Shown: positions 7,740-16,046 of the stretch, piece by piece
Position numbering within the stretch: the stretch's first letter is position 1
Layout of the letters: the number at the start of each line of letters is the position of its first letter
Source of the DNA: Lachnospiraceae bacterium
GTDB lineage: Bacteria > Bacillota > Clostridia > Lachnospirales > Lachnospiraceae
NCBI GenBank assembly: GCA_028689655.1
Contig: JAQVCT010000014.1
Span: 1-64,000 of the forward strand
DNA length: 64,000 nucleotides
Direction: 5' to 3'
The notes under the pieces: model-generated
The model's input: only the letters and a program-made list of their open reading frames with translations
Told to the model about the DNA's origin: nothing
The model's database searches: none
Program-made: the position numbers and the translations under genes

Positions 7740-7975
7740 AGTGAAAACATAAAAAGAAAACATAAATCAAAATATAAAGTATAAAAGAAAAGCATGAAGA
7801 AAAGAATAAAGAAAGGCAGAAAGAAAAGTATCAAAGAAAAGTATGAAAGAAAAGCATCAAAAAAGTATCAAAAAAAGTATGAAAGAAAAGCATCGAAGAA
7901 AAGTATAAAAGAAAGCATCAAAGAAAAGCACAAAATAAAAAATATCAAAAAAAAAATGAAAAAGGAAAGGAATTA
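7740..7975 (+). repeat. Purine-only low-complexity tract upstream of the pilin gene
   Basis: About 235 bp built from loose repeats of AAAGAAAAG[TC]AT[CG]AAAG with a period near 15 nt and almost no pyrimidine runs on the plus strand. A Lys-rich reading frame from ATG 7794 runs through it, but its composition (KK, SIKEK, YERKASKK) simply reflects the repeat and it then overlaps the pilin gene in another frame, so it is not called as a gene. The tract makes up most of the 290-bp gap between tadC and the pilin. Confidence 0.75.
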
Positions 7976-7980
7976 CAAAA

Positions 7981-8166
7981 ATGAGAAAAGAGTTGAAAAA
8001 AGAGTGGATGAGATTCTTGCAGGAGGAAGAAGGAAGCGGAACTGTGGAGACCATATTGATACTGGTGGTGCTGATCGGCCTGGTCATCATTTTCAAGAAA
8101 CAGCTGGTATCCCTGGTAAATGACACCTTTTCGAGAATCACACAAGATGCAAAGTCAATCTATTAA
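7981..8166 (+). CDS. Flp1-like pilin
   Basis: Small 61-residue major pilin candidate of the Tad system. A charged leader (MRKELKKEWMRFLQEEEG) is followed by SGTVE and a hydrophobic stretch (residues 24-38). Gly18 with Glu at +5 matches a class III prepilin cleavage site, so the mature pilin would be about 43 residues. AAGGAAAGG lies about 11 nt upstream of ATG 7981. It lies between tadC and further pseudopilin genes, and overlaps the next reading frame by up to 47 bp. Confidence 0.85.
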   Translation: MRKELKKEWMRFLQEEEGSGTVETILILVVLIGLVIIFKKQLVSLVNDTFSRITQDAKSIY

Positions 8167-9676
8167 TAATGATATGGAACATAAAATAGTATTCCCTGCA
8201 AGCAGATACAGCGCAGATGACTTAGTAATCAGGGCAGATGGTGATACAGCAGAAAGTAGAGCGGTCATCTCCATCTACCTGGCGTTAGTCCTAACAGTGA
8301 TGCTGTCGCTGGTATTGACATTGATCCAGGGAGCAAGGGTCAGTGCCATCCGAATGGAGATGGAATGTGTCACTGATATGGGCATGAACTCCGCTTTTGC
8401 GGAATTTCACAGAGAATTACTGAATCAGTATGATGTATTTTTCATAGATACATCCTATGGGACAGGCAGTCCGGATCTCTTAAATACAGCGCTGCATATG
8501 AAAGATTATATGTCCTATAACTATCAGGTCAACAAAGGTTTTGTTGGAAATAAAGCGAAGGACTGGCTGGGCATAGAGGTATCCAACGTGGATGTCCAGG
8601 AAGTCTCCTTTGCCACAGATATGCAGGGAGCGGTACTGAAAAAACAGGCGATTCAATATATGGAAGACAAAACCGGACTGGATCAGGTAGATAAGATATT
8701 AAGCCATTTTAACATCATGCGTGATAATCAATTGGATACCAGAGATATCACATCCGAAAATAACGATGTGGAGCATAAGCTTCAGAACCTGGAGCGGGAG
8801 GAGGATGGGAAAAAGAAGAAAATACATATTGATAGCCCGGCAAATGGTGTGAATGACAGTAAAAGTATCGGTATTCTGGGTCTGCTGTTAAAAGATACAG
8901 GAAGTGTTTCCACGCAGGCAGTCCAACTGGAGGAGTATGTACAGAGAAGAGAATTACAGGAGGGCGTGGGGATTCCTCCGGGCAAGGAGTTAAAAGAAAA
9001 CAGCATAGAAGAAATTCTATTTGGAAAATATTTGGCAGAAAAGTGTGGAAGCTATACGCAGAAAAAGGAAGGAAGCTTGTTACAGTATGAAATAGAGTAT
9101 CTTCTGACGGGGAAGAACTGTGACAGGGATAATCTCTCCAGCGTGACAAATAAGCTGGTACTGATCAGACAAGTTGCCAATAGCATCCATCTGTGGTCGG
9201 ACGCAGGAAAAGTGGGGGAGGCAGATGCGGCGGCAATGGCAATTGCCAGTGCAGTACTCATGCCGGAGATCCAACCGATTGTGAAGCTTTCGCTCATGCT
9301 GGCATGGGCCTATGCGGAGAGTATCGGAGATGTGCGGATCTTACTGGACGGAGGGAAGATTCCCCTCATGAAGACTCACAGTGACTGGAGATTACAGTTC
9401 GATCAGATTGCAGATTTTAGAGATAAGGATTATGGAGAAGAGGACAGCGGAAAAGGGCTGTCCTACACGGAATATCTGGAATTACTGCTGCTGCCAATGG
9501 ATCGGGATCTGAAAGTGAACCGTCTCATGGATGTGATAGAGATGGATATCCGTATGACTGATGGTAACAAAGCTTTCCGTATGGACGGCTGTATCGATTA
9601 CATGGTGGCAGAGGTTCTGTGTAAAAGCAAATTTGGGTATGAATATAGTATCCGAAGACCCTACTATTATGAGTAA
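8120..9676 (+). CDS. DUF5702 domain protein of the Tad-like locus
   Basis: A roughly 500-residue protein of unknown function common in clostridial Tad-like loci. One N-terminal membrane segment (about 47-68, VISIYLALVLTVMLSLVLTLIQGA) is followed by MECVTDMGMNSAFAEFHRELLNQYDVFFID, after which the protein is expected to lie outside. It may be a very large pseudopilin-like component, since the hydrophobic stretch plus Glu-rich start resembles TadE proteins, but no clear leader is seen. The start is uncertain: ATGs at 8120, 8147 and 8174 all lack a strong ribosome site, and the first lies within the pilin gene. Confidence 0.7.
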   Translation: MTPFRESHKMQSQSINNDMEHKIVFPASRYSADDLVIRADGDTAESRAVISIYLALVLTVMLSLVLTLIQGARVSAIRMEMECVTDMGMNSAFAEFHRELLNQYDVFFIDTSYGTGSPDLLNTALHMKDYMSYNYQVNKGFVGNKAKDWLGIEVSNVDVQEVSFATDMQGAVLKKQAIQYMEDKTGLDQVDKILSHFNIMRDNQLDTRDITSENNDVEHKLQNLEREEDGKKKKIHIDSPANGVNDSKSIGILGLLLKDTGSVSTQAVQLEEYVQRRELQEGVGIPPGKELKENSIEEILFGKYLAEKCGSYTQKKEGSLLQYEIEYLLTGKNCDRDNLSSVTNKLVLIRQVANSIHLWSDAGKVGEADAAAMAIASAVLMPEIQPIVKLSLMLAWAYAESIGDVRILLDGGKIPLMKTHSDWRLQFDQIADFRDKDYGEEDSGKGLSYTEYLELLLLPMDRDLKVNRLMDVIEMDIRMTDGNKAFRMDGCIDYMVAEVLCKSKFGYEYSIRRPYYYE

Positions 9677-9717
9677 AATCAGAATACGAAGATGAAAAGA
9701 AAGGGGGACAAATAGAA

Positions 9718-10665
9718 ATGTCCTTTTATCAAAAAATAAAAATAAGGAAAGAGAATAATGAACATATTATAAAAAAAGCAAATCTCCAGGCATATCTAAT
9801 TCAAAAACACCACATAAACTTCACAGGAAATAAGAAAAAAGATAAAAGGGCATCTCTATTTGTCTCACAGTGTAAGGCAAGTATCACGGTGGAGGCGGCA
9901 ATTGCAGTACCCTGTTTCCTATTTACAGTGATTCAATTATTGTATTCTATTGATATGATAAGGCTCTACAGCAATTTGGAAATGGCGATGCATCAGACTG
10001 GGCAGGAAATGGCAATACATGCCTACGCTTATGACAAGATTTTGGATCAGGATGAGGGAATGCTCGGTCAGGCAGGTGCAGCGATGTTTCAACATCTGTA
10101 TGTAAAGGAACAGGTGTTGGAGAAGGCGGATAAAGTATATCTGGATCATTCTCCTGTTGTGAATGGAAAAGAGGGAATCACTTTTCTAAAGTCTTCTTTT
10201 ATGGAGGAAGATATCATAGATTTGGTGGCGGAATATAAAGTGCAGTCCATGGCATCCCTCATGGGACATGCCCGAATGCCCTTTATGAATCGATGCCGTA
10301 TGAGAGCGTGGACGGGGTACGACAATACAAAAGCCTGCGACAGCACTCTTTCGGAGGATGAGGAATATGTGTATGTGACGGAAACGGGAAGTGCCTATCA
10401 TACCAATAGAAACTGTACCCACCTGGAACTTTCTGTCACCACGGCGTCTATAAAGGACCTGTCAGATATGAGAAATGATGCAGGAGGGAAGTATTACCCC
10501 TGCGAATTGTGTGGAAATGATAATCAAAGTGATATGATCATCATCGCCAGACAGGGGGACAGATATCATAGATCCTCCGCATGTAGTGGGTTGAAGAGAA
10601 CGGTGTATACAATACCCCTGAGTGAGACAGGTGGAAGGACGCTATGTGAGAGATGCAGCGGATAA
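9718..10665 (+). CDS. TadE-like pseudopilin with duplicated Cys (putative metal-binding) module
   Basis: After a long basic cytoplasmic leader, residues 52-80 (CKASITVEAAIAVPCFLFTV) form a prepilin-like segment: Ala54 with Glu59 at +5. The exported part ends in two successive modules of similar layout. The first has His228, Cys233 and Cys262-x-x-Cys265; the second has His284, Cys289 and Cys310-x-x-Cys313. The YH-x4-C ... C-x-x-C pattern resembles the small Ada-like metal-binding motif at the C-termini of some secreted clostridial proteins, so zinc binding is a fair guess. Its neighbours (peptidase, TadE) support a pilus role. Confidence 0.75.
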   Translation: MSFYQKIKIRKENNEHIIKKANLQAYLIQKHHINFTGNKKKDKRASLFVSQCKASITVEAAIAVPCFLFTVIQLLYSIDMIRLYSNLEMAMHQTGQEMAIHAYAYDKILDQDEGMLGQAGAAMFQHLYVKEQVLEKADKVYLDHSPVVNGKEGITFLKSSFMEEDIIDLVAEYKVQSMASLMGHARMPFMNRCRMRAWTGYDNTKACDSTLSEDEEYVYVTETGSAYHTNRNCTHLELSVTTASIKDLSDMRNDAGGKYYPCELCGNDNQSDMIIIARQGDRYHRSSACSGLKRTVYTIPLSETGGRTLCERCSG

Positions 10666-10674
10666 GGAGCAGAA

Positions 10675-11115
10675 ATGAGTATTTTGATAAATGTTATAAT
10701 AATTAGTTTGTTAGTGATTACCAGTATTTCGGATCTAAAGAGGAAAAGAATATCAAATAGAGTATTGATCATATATGGGATATTACTTCTCCCTGTACTT
10801 TTATGGAGATGCTATCAGGGAAGATGGGAGCTGTTGAAATGTGTTCCCTGGGGTGTCATCCCGGGACTGATTTGTCTGGTGTTGGGAAAGATCACCAGGG
10901 AAGGAATCGGATTTGGAGATGGGTACCTGATTGGCATCATAGGGATGTACATGGGGCTGTCAAAAATCGTCGGTGTTGTGATAATAGCATTTTTTCTGAT
11001 TGCACTCTGTTCTATGGTATTGATGATGATAAAGCGTGTCAGCAGGAAGACAGAATTGCCTTTTGTACCTGCGCTGCTGGTGGCATATGGCATACAGCAT
11101 ATATTCCTGTGGTGA
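10675..11115 (+). CDS. Second type IV prepilin peptidase (CpaA-like)
   Basis: Second A24-family membrane protease of the locus, 146 residues, intact. Catalytic Asp20 lies in ISDLKRKRISN and Asp82 in GIGFGDGYLIGIIG, with about five membrane segments. It sits 9 bp after the TadE-like gene and 6 bp before tadE, in one operon. It differs from the first peptidase at 2580 (GFGDGYL rather than GAGDVKL), so the two may process different substrates, or this one may cover for the other if that gene is broken. Confidence 0.85.
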   Translation: MSILINVIIISLLVITSISDLKRKRISNRVLIIYGILLLPVLLWRCYQGRWELLKCVPWGVIPGLICLVLGKITREGIGFGDGYLIGIIGMYMGLSKIVGVVIIAFFLIALCSMVLMMIKRVSRKTELPFVPALLVAYGIQHIFLW

Positions 11116-11121
11116 TCTGAG

Positions 11122-11607
11122 ATGAGAGAGAAGAATAGGAGAAGGAATAGAAAAAGTGATCAAAAAGGAAGCTTTACAGTGGAGGCATCTATTATTATGC
11201 CAGTTATAATAATTATTACGGTGATGCTGCTCTATCTGGGGTTTTTCTTGTATGACAGATGCATTATGGATCAGAAGACTTATGTGGCGGCGTTTCGCGG
11301 AAGTATCTACGACGAAGAGCTGAGGGATAACACTCTGGATAGAAAGCGCTATACGGAAGAGGAATTATCACACTTGTATGATAAAAAGATTCTCACGGGC
11401 AAAGGGGTAACAATGGATATGCAGTGTGATAGTAAGATGGTAAAGGTGATATCCGGGACAAAGGTCACAATTCCCTTTGCCACATTATTAAGAAATCAGG
11501 GATATGAAAATGGATGGAATATCCAGGTGGAGAAGAAGGCTGCTATTTTGGATGAAGTAGACTTTATAAGAAGCTGTAGAAAGCTGGAAAAGCTAGGCAG
11601 AGAATAA
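11122..11607 (+). CDS. TadE-like pseudopilin
   Basis: 161-residue protein with a basic leader (MREKNRRRNRKSDQKG), then SFTVEASIIMPVIIIITVML. Gly16 with Glu21 at +5 fits a prepilin peptidase site. The hydrophobic segment (22-43) is followed by an exported domain of about 115 residues. TadE proteins are minor pilins needed for Flp pilus assembly. The gene starts 6 bp after the peptidase and ends 20 bp before the FHA gene. Confidence 0.85.
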   Translation: MREKNRRRNRKSDQKGSFTVEASIIMPVIIIITVMLLYLGFFLYDRCIMDQKTYVAAFRGSIYDEELRDNTLDRKRYTEEELSHLYDKKILTGKGVTMDMQCDSKMVKVISGTKVTIPFATLLRNQGYENGWNIQVEKKAAILDEVDFIRSCRKLEKLGRE

Positions 11608-11627
11608 GATCATAGGAGAGAGAACAA

Positions 11628-13358
11628 TTGAATGTAAATTATAAAAGAGATTTGAATCATAACTATATGATGATCGCATATGAGAATCCAGAAACAACAG
11701 GGTATGAGGTCAAAATGCTGATGGAAAACCAGTTACCAGGATTCCTGCCTTTCAGTGTGAGACATATGGACAGTGAATGTTTTATCTATTATGAGATCAG
11801 TTCGAAGCAGCCCATGGAACGGATCTTTCAGCATATGGAAATAGGATATGAGGACTTGAATGCATTTTTGTTTCATTTTCACCAAATACTTCGCAAAGCG
11901 GAAGAATACCTGATTGATCCGGATCACATTGTCATTGATCCCGCTTACATCTATATGAACGTGGAGACACAGGATCTATCGGTCTGTTTCTATCCCGACC
12001 ATCAGGGAAGTGCAAAGGAAGCATTCCGGCAGTTGGTGGAATACATACTGAACAGAGTGAATCATGATGATGAAAAAGCGGTCATGCTGGCATATAAAAT
12101 CTATAAAAATACCCGAAACACCAATTTTATACTGGAGGAGATCCTGAATCTGTCCAGTATGATGGTAAACGAGAAAGAAACATCCGTCTTATCGGAGGAA
12201 TCGGCGGCACCCCGATCAAAAGATCCATGGGAGGAATTACAGCCAAAAAGCGTGGAGGATTACCATGAGGACGGACTGGCTCCGGAAGATTTCAAAGGAG
12301 AATCCCACTATAACGAAAATGTGGATGAAATATCTGAGAATAAACATAAGAAGGATTCTGGTACCAGGACTACACTTCGCGTTGGGTTCCTATCCTTCCT
12401 TGGTATGGTAGTTGTAATCTATGCCAAGGCAGCGGGACTGTTACCGGAGAGCATTACCTATCAGCAATTCTTACTATTGATAGGTCTGGGAGGTATGGTC
12501 ATGATGGGGTCGATCATAAAACTTATCATAGATCAGGCAAAGAAAAAGGTAGATCAGGAAGAGACAGATAACCGGGATGAAGCAGATCTTTGGGAAGGGA
12601 CGCAGGAAAATACCTTTATGAGAGACAACCATACAAATATGGAACGACATACAGGTACAGAGAGACATATAGACGTAGAAAGGTATACAGGTGAAGAAAG
12701 GCACACAAGTACAGACAGTCATATAGGTGCAGAGAGACATACAGATACGGAAAGGCATATAAGTACAGACAGATATATAGGTGCAAAAACACATAGAGAT
12801 ACGGAAAGGCATACAAGTACAGAAAGTCACATAGATATGGAAAAATATGCATACACAAAGAAAGAAAAGCCTATGGTGGAGGAAGGGTATGCAGAAGAAG
12901 ATAATCAACCCCAATCTGAATCCATAAAAATCTATGATTTTCTCACCTCCAGGGAGGGAAGCTGTGGCATGGTGGCAGAGGAAGGAATCTACCAGACCGG
13001 AATACCTGCCACAGGACAGAGCTATCTGGGAAATACCATGCTCATTGGGGATTTCCAGGAGGAGGAACTTCGGGAGTTAACAGGGAAGATCAAAGGAAAG
13101 CAACATGTCTACTCTCTGAAAGAATTACCGGTGACAATAGGTAAAAAAGAGGACTGTGTGGATATTGCTATCCGGGACCCCTCCGTCAGCCGTATGCATG
13201 CAAGGTTCTTCAACAGGGAAGGAAAGGTCTATGTGGAGGATCTGAATTCTACCAATGGTACTTTTAAGAACAGTGTGAGACTGGAGGCAAATGAAACCGT
13301 GGAAGTGGAAATTCATGACGAAATTGCATTTGGAAAAATAGTATTTACCTATCATTGA
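11628..13358 (+). CDS. DUF6382 / FHA domain protein with hexapeptide repeats
   Basis: 576-residue probable regulator or assembly scaffold of the Tad-like locus. Residues 1-185 match the DUF6382-type N-terminal region, residues about 245-302 contain two membrane segments, residues 339-410 are twelve copies of a six-residue repeat ([ED]RH[TI]xT type), and residues 490-576 are an FHA domain (VTIGKKEDCVDIAIRDPSVS, SRMHARF, LNSTNGT) that would bind phosphothreonine. No kinase gene is in the locus. TTG 11628 is used, with AGGAGAG 8 nt upstream. The repeat linker, rich in Thr and His, lies just before the FHA part. Confidence 0.8.
   Translation: MNVNYKRDLNHNYMMIAYENPETTGYEVKMLMENQLPGFLPFSVRHMDSECFIYYEISSKQPMERIFQHMEIGYEDLNAFLFHFHQILRKAEEYLIDPDHIVIDPAYIYMNVETQDLSVCFYPDHQGSAKEAFRQLVEYILNRVNHDDEKAVMLAYKIYKNTRNTNFILEEILNLSSMMVNEKETSVLSEESAAPRSKDPWEELQPKSVEDYHEDGLAPEDFKGESHYNENVDEISENKHKKDSGTRTTLRVGFLSFLGMVVVIYAKAAGLLPESITYQQFLLLIGLGGMVMMGSIIKLIIDQAKKKVDQEETDNRDEADLWEGTQENTFMRDNHTNMERHTGTERHIDVERYTGEERHTSTDSHIGAERHTDTERHISTDRYIGAKTHRDTERHTSTESHIDMEKYAYTKKEKPMVEEGYAEEDNQPQSESIKIYDFLTSREGSCGMVAEEGIYQTGIPATGQSYLGNTMLIGDFQEEELRELTGKIKGKQHVYSLKELPVTIGKKEDCVDIAIRDPSVSRMHARFFNREGKVYVEDLNSTNGTFKNSVRLEANETVEVEIHDEIAFGKIVFTYH
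12642..12857 (+). repeat. 18-bp coding minisatellite (12 units) in the FHA gene
   Basis: Twelve consecutive 18-bp units encoding ERHTGT, ERHIDV, ERYTGE, ERHTST, DSHIGA, ERHTDT, ERHIST, DRYIGA, KTHRDT, ERHTST, ESHIDM and EKYAYT. A diverged unit (DNHTNM) precedes them at 12624. Units alternate between T and I at position 4, suggesting an older 36-bp unit. The repeat stays in frame. Confidence 0.85.
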
Positions 13359-13405
13359 CACGTATATATAGAAATGATACGCTATAGCGAGAGGCAAGAT
13401 AAACC

Positions 13406-14470
13406 ATGGATACAGACAAAACAACCATTATGAAGTTCGATGAAAATACAAAAATGAAGACGCATTTAGATATGTTTCTCCAGGAAAATGGATACCAGAT
13501 GATTCCCTCTAATGTGATGGAATACACCATCTATTTTCAATGGGGAAATAACCTTACAAATGTATTATTACTCATAACAGATCATGAAGGGCTCTATCTG
13601 GAAAGAGAGCAGTATGACCATGTGAAGGCGTCTGTAATCCGGCTTTTTGAAGAAAAGGGCATACAGAATATCCACGTATTGTCTCTGATCATCAGTTCTG
13701 ATCTGGAGAAGGTTAAGAAAATTACAGAGCATGATACGTTCTGCTGGATATTGGAGCCTGTGGAAAGACGCCTCATGATCTATGAAAATCAAGTGGAAGA
13801 TTTCTATGGAATGAAACATATACTGGAAGAGTGCTTATCCATAGATTATGTAAATCAGAATGAAGAGACAGGGGCATCTCCTATTACCTATAAAAAAGAT
13901 ATCAGGCAGTATCCTTATATTACAATAGGAATTACAGCGATCAATATACTCATTTTTCTTATCTGTACATTTTCAGGAGATTTATTGTATAATGTAGGAG
14001 CCTTGAATGTTGCCGGGGTGCTGCGTGATCGGCAGTTTTACAGGGTGATATCCTGTATGTTCTTACATGCGGATGTACATCACTTGTTCAGTAATATGGT
14101 CATGTACTATTTTCTGGGTGAGATCGTTGAGAAAAATATGGGACATATCAAGTATTTTACACTATATTTTCTGTCCGGGATCGGTGGCAGTATCCTGTCC
14201 ATGGTATTCAGCATCATGGTGGGAAGCAATGTGGATTCTGTGGGTGCCAGCGGGGCGATCTTTGGTGTAATCGGAGCGTTGTTATGGCTTGCCCTGACCC
14301 ATCGGGGAGATCTGGAACATATTACATTGGGAAAAGTACTATTTCTGATCATTTATTCTCTTTATAGTGGATTTACGGGAACACATATTGATAATGCAGC
14401 ACATATTGGTGGTTTGATTACAGGATTTTTATGTACTTTTGGAATGGGGAGCGTGAAAAATGAAAGTTAA
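13406..14470 (+). CDS. Rhomboid-family intramembrane serine protease
   Basis: Membrane protease that cleaves within transmembrane segments. A 165-residue cytoplasmic N-terminal domain precedes about six membrane segments. The catalytic pair is visible: Ser282 in VGASGAIFGVIG and His333 in DNAAHIGGLITG, plus the HADVHHLFSNMV motif of the second helix. All required residues are present. It lies 47 bp after the FHA gene and overlaps the next gene by 11 bp. Its substrate is unknown; position alone does not prove a link with the pilus. Confidence 0.9.
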   Translation: MDTDKTTIMKFDENTKMKTHLDMFLQENGYQMIPSNVMEYTIYFQWGNNLTNVLLLITDHEGLYLEREQYDHVKASVIRLFEEKGIQNIHVLSLIISSDLEKVKKITEHDTFCWILEPVERRLMIYENQVEDFYGMKHILEECLSIDYVNQNEETGASPITYKKDIRQYPYITIGITAINILIFLICTFSGDLLYNVGALNVAGVLRDRQFYRVISCMFLHADVHHLFSNMVMYYFLGEIVEKNMGHIKYFTLYFLSGIGGSILSMVFSIMVGSNVDSVGASGAIFGVIGALLWLALTHRGDLEHITLGKVLFLIIYSLYSGFTGTHIDNAAHIGGLITGFLCTFGMGSVKNES

Positions 14471-15458
14471 TATCTATTATGGTGGAAGAGGTCTGATCGG
14501 TGATCCTACGCTGTTCGTCATCAACAAAATGCAGGAAGTATTAGAGGAATTAAATGTAAATGTAGAAAGATATAATCTCTACGAGATGAAAAATTCCATC
14601 ACCACATTACCTAAGACTTTGAAAGAGGCGGATGGTATTATTCTGGCATCCACAGTAGAGTGGTATGGCATAGGCGGATTCATGATGCAGTTTCTGGACG
14701 CCTGTTTTCTGTATGGGGATAAAGAGAAGATCAGTAAGATCTACATGTGCCCGGTGGTGATGTCCACCACCTACGGAGAGAGAGACGGTAAGCTGACGCT
14801 GGCTACCGCATGGGAGATCCTGGGTGGTCTGCCCTGTAGCGGAATCTGCGGATACATACCGGATACTTTGAACCTTGAGATGAATGAAGGCTATACGAAG
14901 ATCATCGAAAAGAAAGCGGAGAATATCTACCGTACCATTAATCAGAAAGTGCCAAGTTTTCCGGCAAGTAATCAGGCCGTAAAACAGATGGTATCTTTCA
15001 CGAAAAATACGGATCTCACACCACAGGAGTCAGAGCAGTTATCCCAGTATGCGGCGGATGATGAGTATGTACAGAAGCAGAAAGAGGATATCCAGGAACT
15101 GGCCAGTTACTTTAAAGATATGATTGGAAATAAGGAACTCAATGCAAAAGAGGATTCCTATATCCAAGATTTCCAGGACCATTTTAAACCCCAGGCAGGA
15201 TTTAAAGCTATCTATAAGATCACTATTACAGGGAAAAAGTCAACCCTGATCATACAGGTCAATAATGGGGATTTAAAGTGTTACTATGGAACCGTGGAGA
15301 AGGCGGATGTAGAGATCGAGATGGAAGAGACAGTGATGAATGACATCGTATTTTCCAGAATGACATTCCAGCGTGGATTTATGGGAGGCAGTATGAAGAT
15401 GCGAGGGGACTTTAAAATACTGCGGACACTGGATCAGATATTCGTATTTATGAAATAA
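14460..15458 (+). CDS. Flavodoxin-like / SCP2 sterol-carrier domain fusion protein
   Basis: 332-residue cytoplasmic protein. Residues 1-170 resemble an NAD(P)H-dependent FMN reductase or flavodoxin fold (MKVNIYYGGRGLIGD, ADGIILASTVEWYGIGG, CPVVMSTTYGERDG). The last 100 residues (about 232-332: GFKAIYKITITGKKSTLIIQ ... EETVMNDIVFSRMTFQRGF) look like an SCP2 sterol-binding domain, which shields lipids. The combination suggests redox or lipid-related chemistry, but no substrate can be given. It starts inside the rhomboid gene (ATGA-type overlap) and is probably coupled to it. Confidence 0.75.
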   Translation: MKVNIYYGGRGLIGDPTLFVINKMQEVLEELNVNVERYNLYEMKNSITTLPKTLKEADGIILASTVEWYGIGGFMMQFLDACFLYGDKEKISKIYMCPVVMSTTYGERDGKLTLATAWEILGGLPCSGICGYIPDTLNLEMNEGYTKIIEKKAENIYRTINQKVPSFPASNQAVKQMVSFTKNTDLTPQESEQLSQYAADDEYVQKQKEDIQELASYFKDMIGNKELNAKEDSYIQDFQDHFKPQAGFKAIYKITITGKKSTLIIQVNNGDLKCYYGTVEKADVEIEMEETVMNDIVFSRMTFQRGFMGGSMKMRGDFKILRTLDQIFVFMK

Positions 15459-15598
15459 TTCTGAAAAGAACCATACAAAATCGTGCACAAATAGGATACA
15501 GGCAGGACAGAGACAGGCAGATGTACCTATAACGGTGTAAGTACAGGAAATCGTAGAAGAATGGGAATAGAATTGAAATAGAGAGGAAGGATACTTAG

Positions 15599-16030
15599 AT
15601 GAGAGAAGACAATTGTATTTTTTGTAAAATAGCAAATGGAGATATTCCGTCAAAGACGATTTATGAGGATAATGACTTCAGAGTGATTCTGGATCTGGGT
15701 CCGGCGACTAAAGGACATGCACTTATATTGCCCAAGGACCATTATGCCAACTTATATGAACTGCCGGATGTGGTAGCTGGAAAAGTATTTAAACTGGCTA
15801 AGAAAATGGCGATCAAAATGACGAAAAAGCTGGGATGTGATGGGTTTAATATTGTACAGAATAATGGAGAAATCGCAGGACAGACTGTATTTCATTTCCA
15901 TATGCATCTGATCCCCAGATATAAGGATGACGACCAGAGGATCGGCTGGAATCCAACAGAACCTTCCCAGGAAGAGCTGGAGGATATCAAAAATATTATC
16001 CTTGGAAACACAGAGAAAATAGAAGAATAA
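15599..16030 (+). CDS. HIT family nucleotide hydrolase (HinT-like)
   Basis: 143-residue protein of the histidine triad family, which hydrolyses purine nucleoside phosphoramidates and related adenylyl conjugates. The N-terminus NCIFCKIANGDIPSKTIYED and the active-site triad VFHFHMHLIPR (His-x-His-x-His) are intact. AGGAAGG lies about 8 nt upstream. The 140 bp before it hold nothing recognisable. Confidence 0.9.
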   Translation: MREDNCIFCKIANGDIPSKTIYEDNDFRVILDLGPATKGHALILPKDHYANLYELPDVVAGKVFKLAKKMAIKMTKKLGCDGFNIVQNNGEIAGQTVFHFHMHLIPRYKDDDQRIGWNPTEPSQEELEDIKNIILGNTEKIEE

Positions 16031-16046
16031 AGAGGCACGGCTTGGA

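Noticed and set aside
7794..8123. 109-codon Lys-rich reading frame before the pilin gene
   Set aside because: Its content follows directly from the purine repeat, it has no family resemblance, and it runs out of frame into the pilin gene.
10803..11120. 105-codon frame inside the second prepilin peptidase
   Set aside because: It is a shadow of the peptidase gene in another frame, with no ribosome site and no membrane or domain pattern.
12642..12857. Regular repeat considered as a CRISPR array
   Set aside because: The units are adjacent 18-bp coding repeats without spacers, and no cas genes are present.
12474..12914. Minus-strand reading frames rich in Cys, Tyr and Leu opposite the FHA gene repeat
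   Set aside because: The 18-bp plus-strand repeat keeps other frames open. These frames have no ribosome site, and the plus-strand FHA gene is clearly real.
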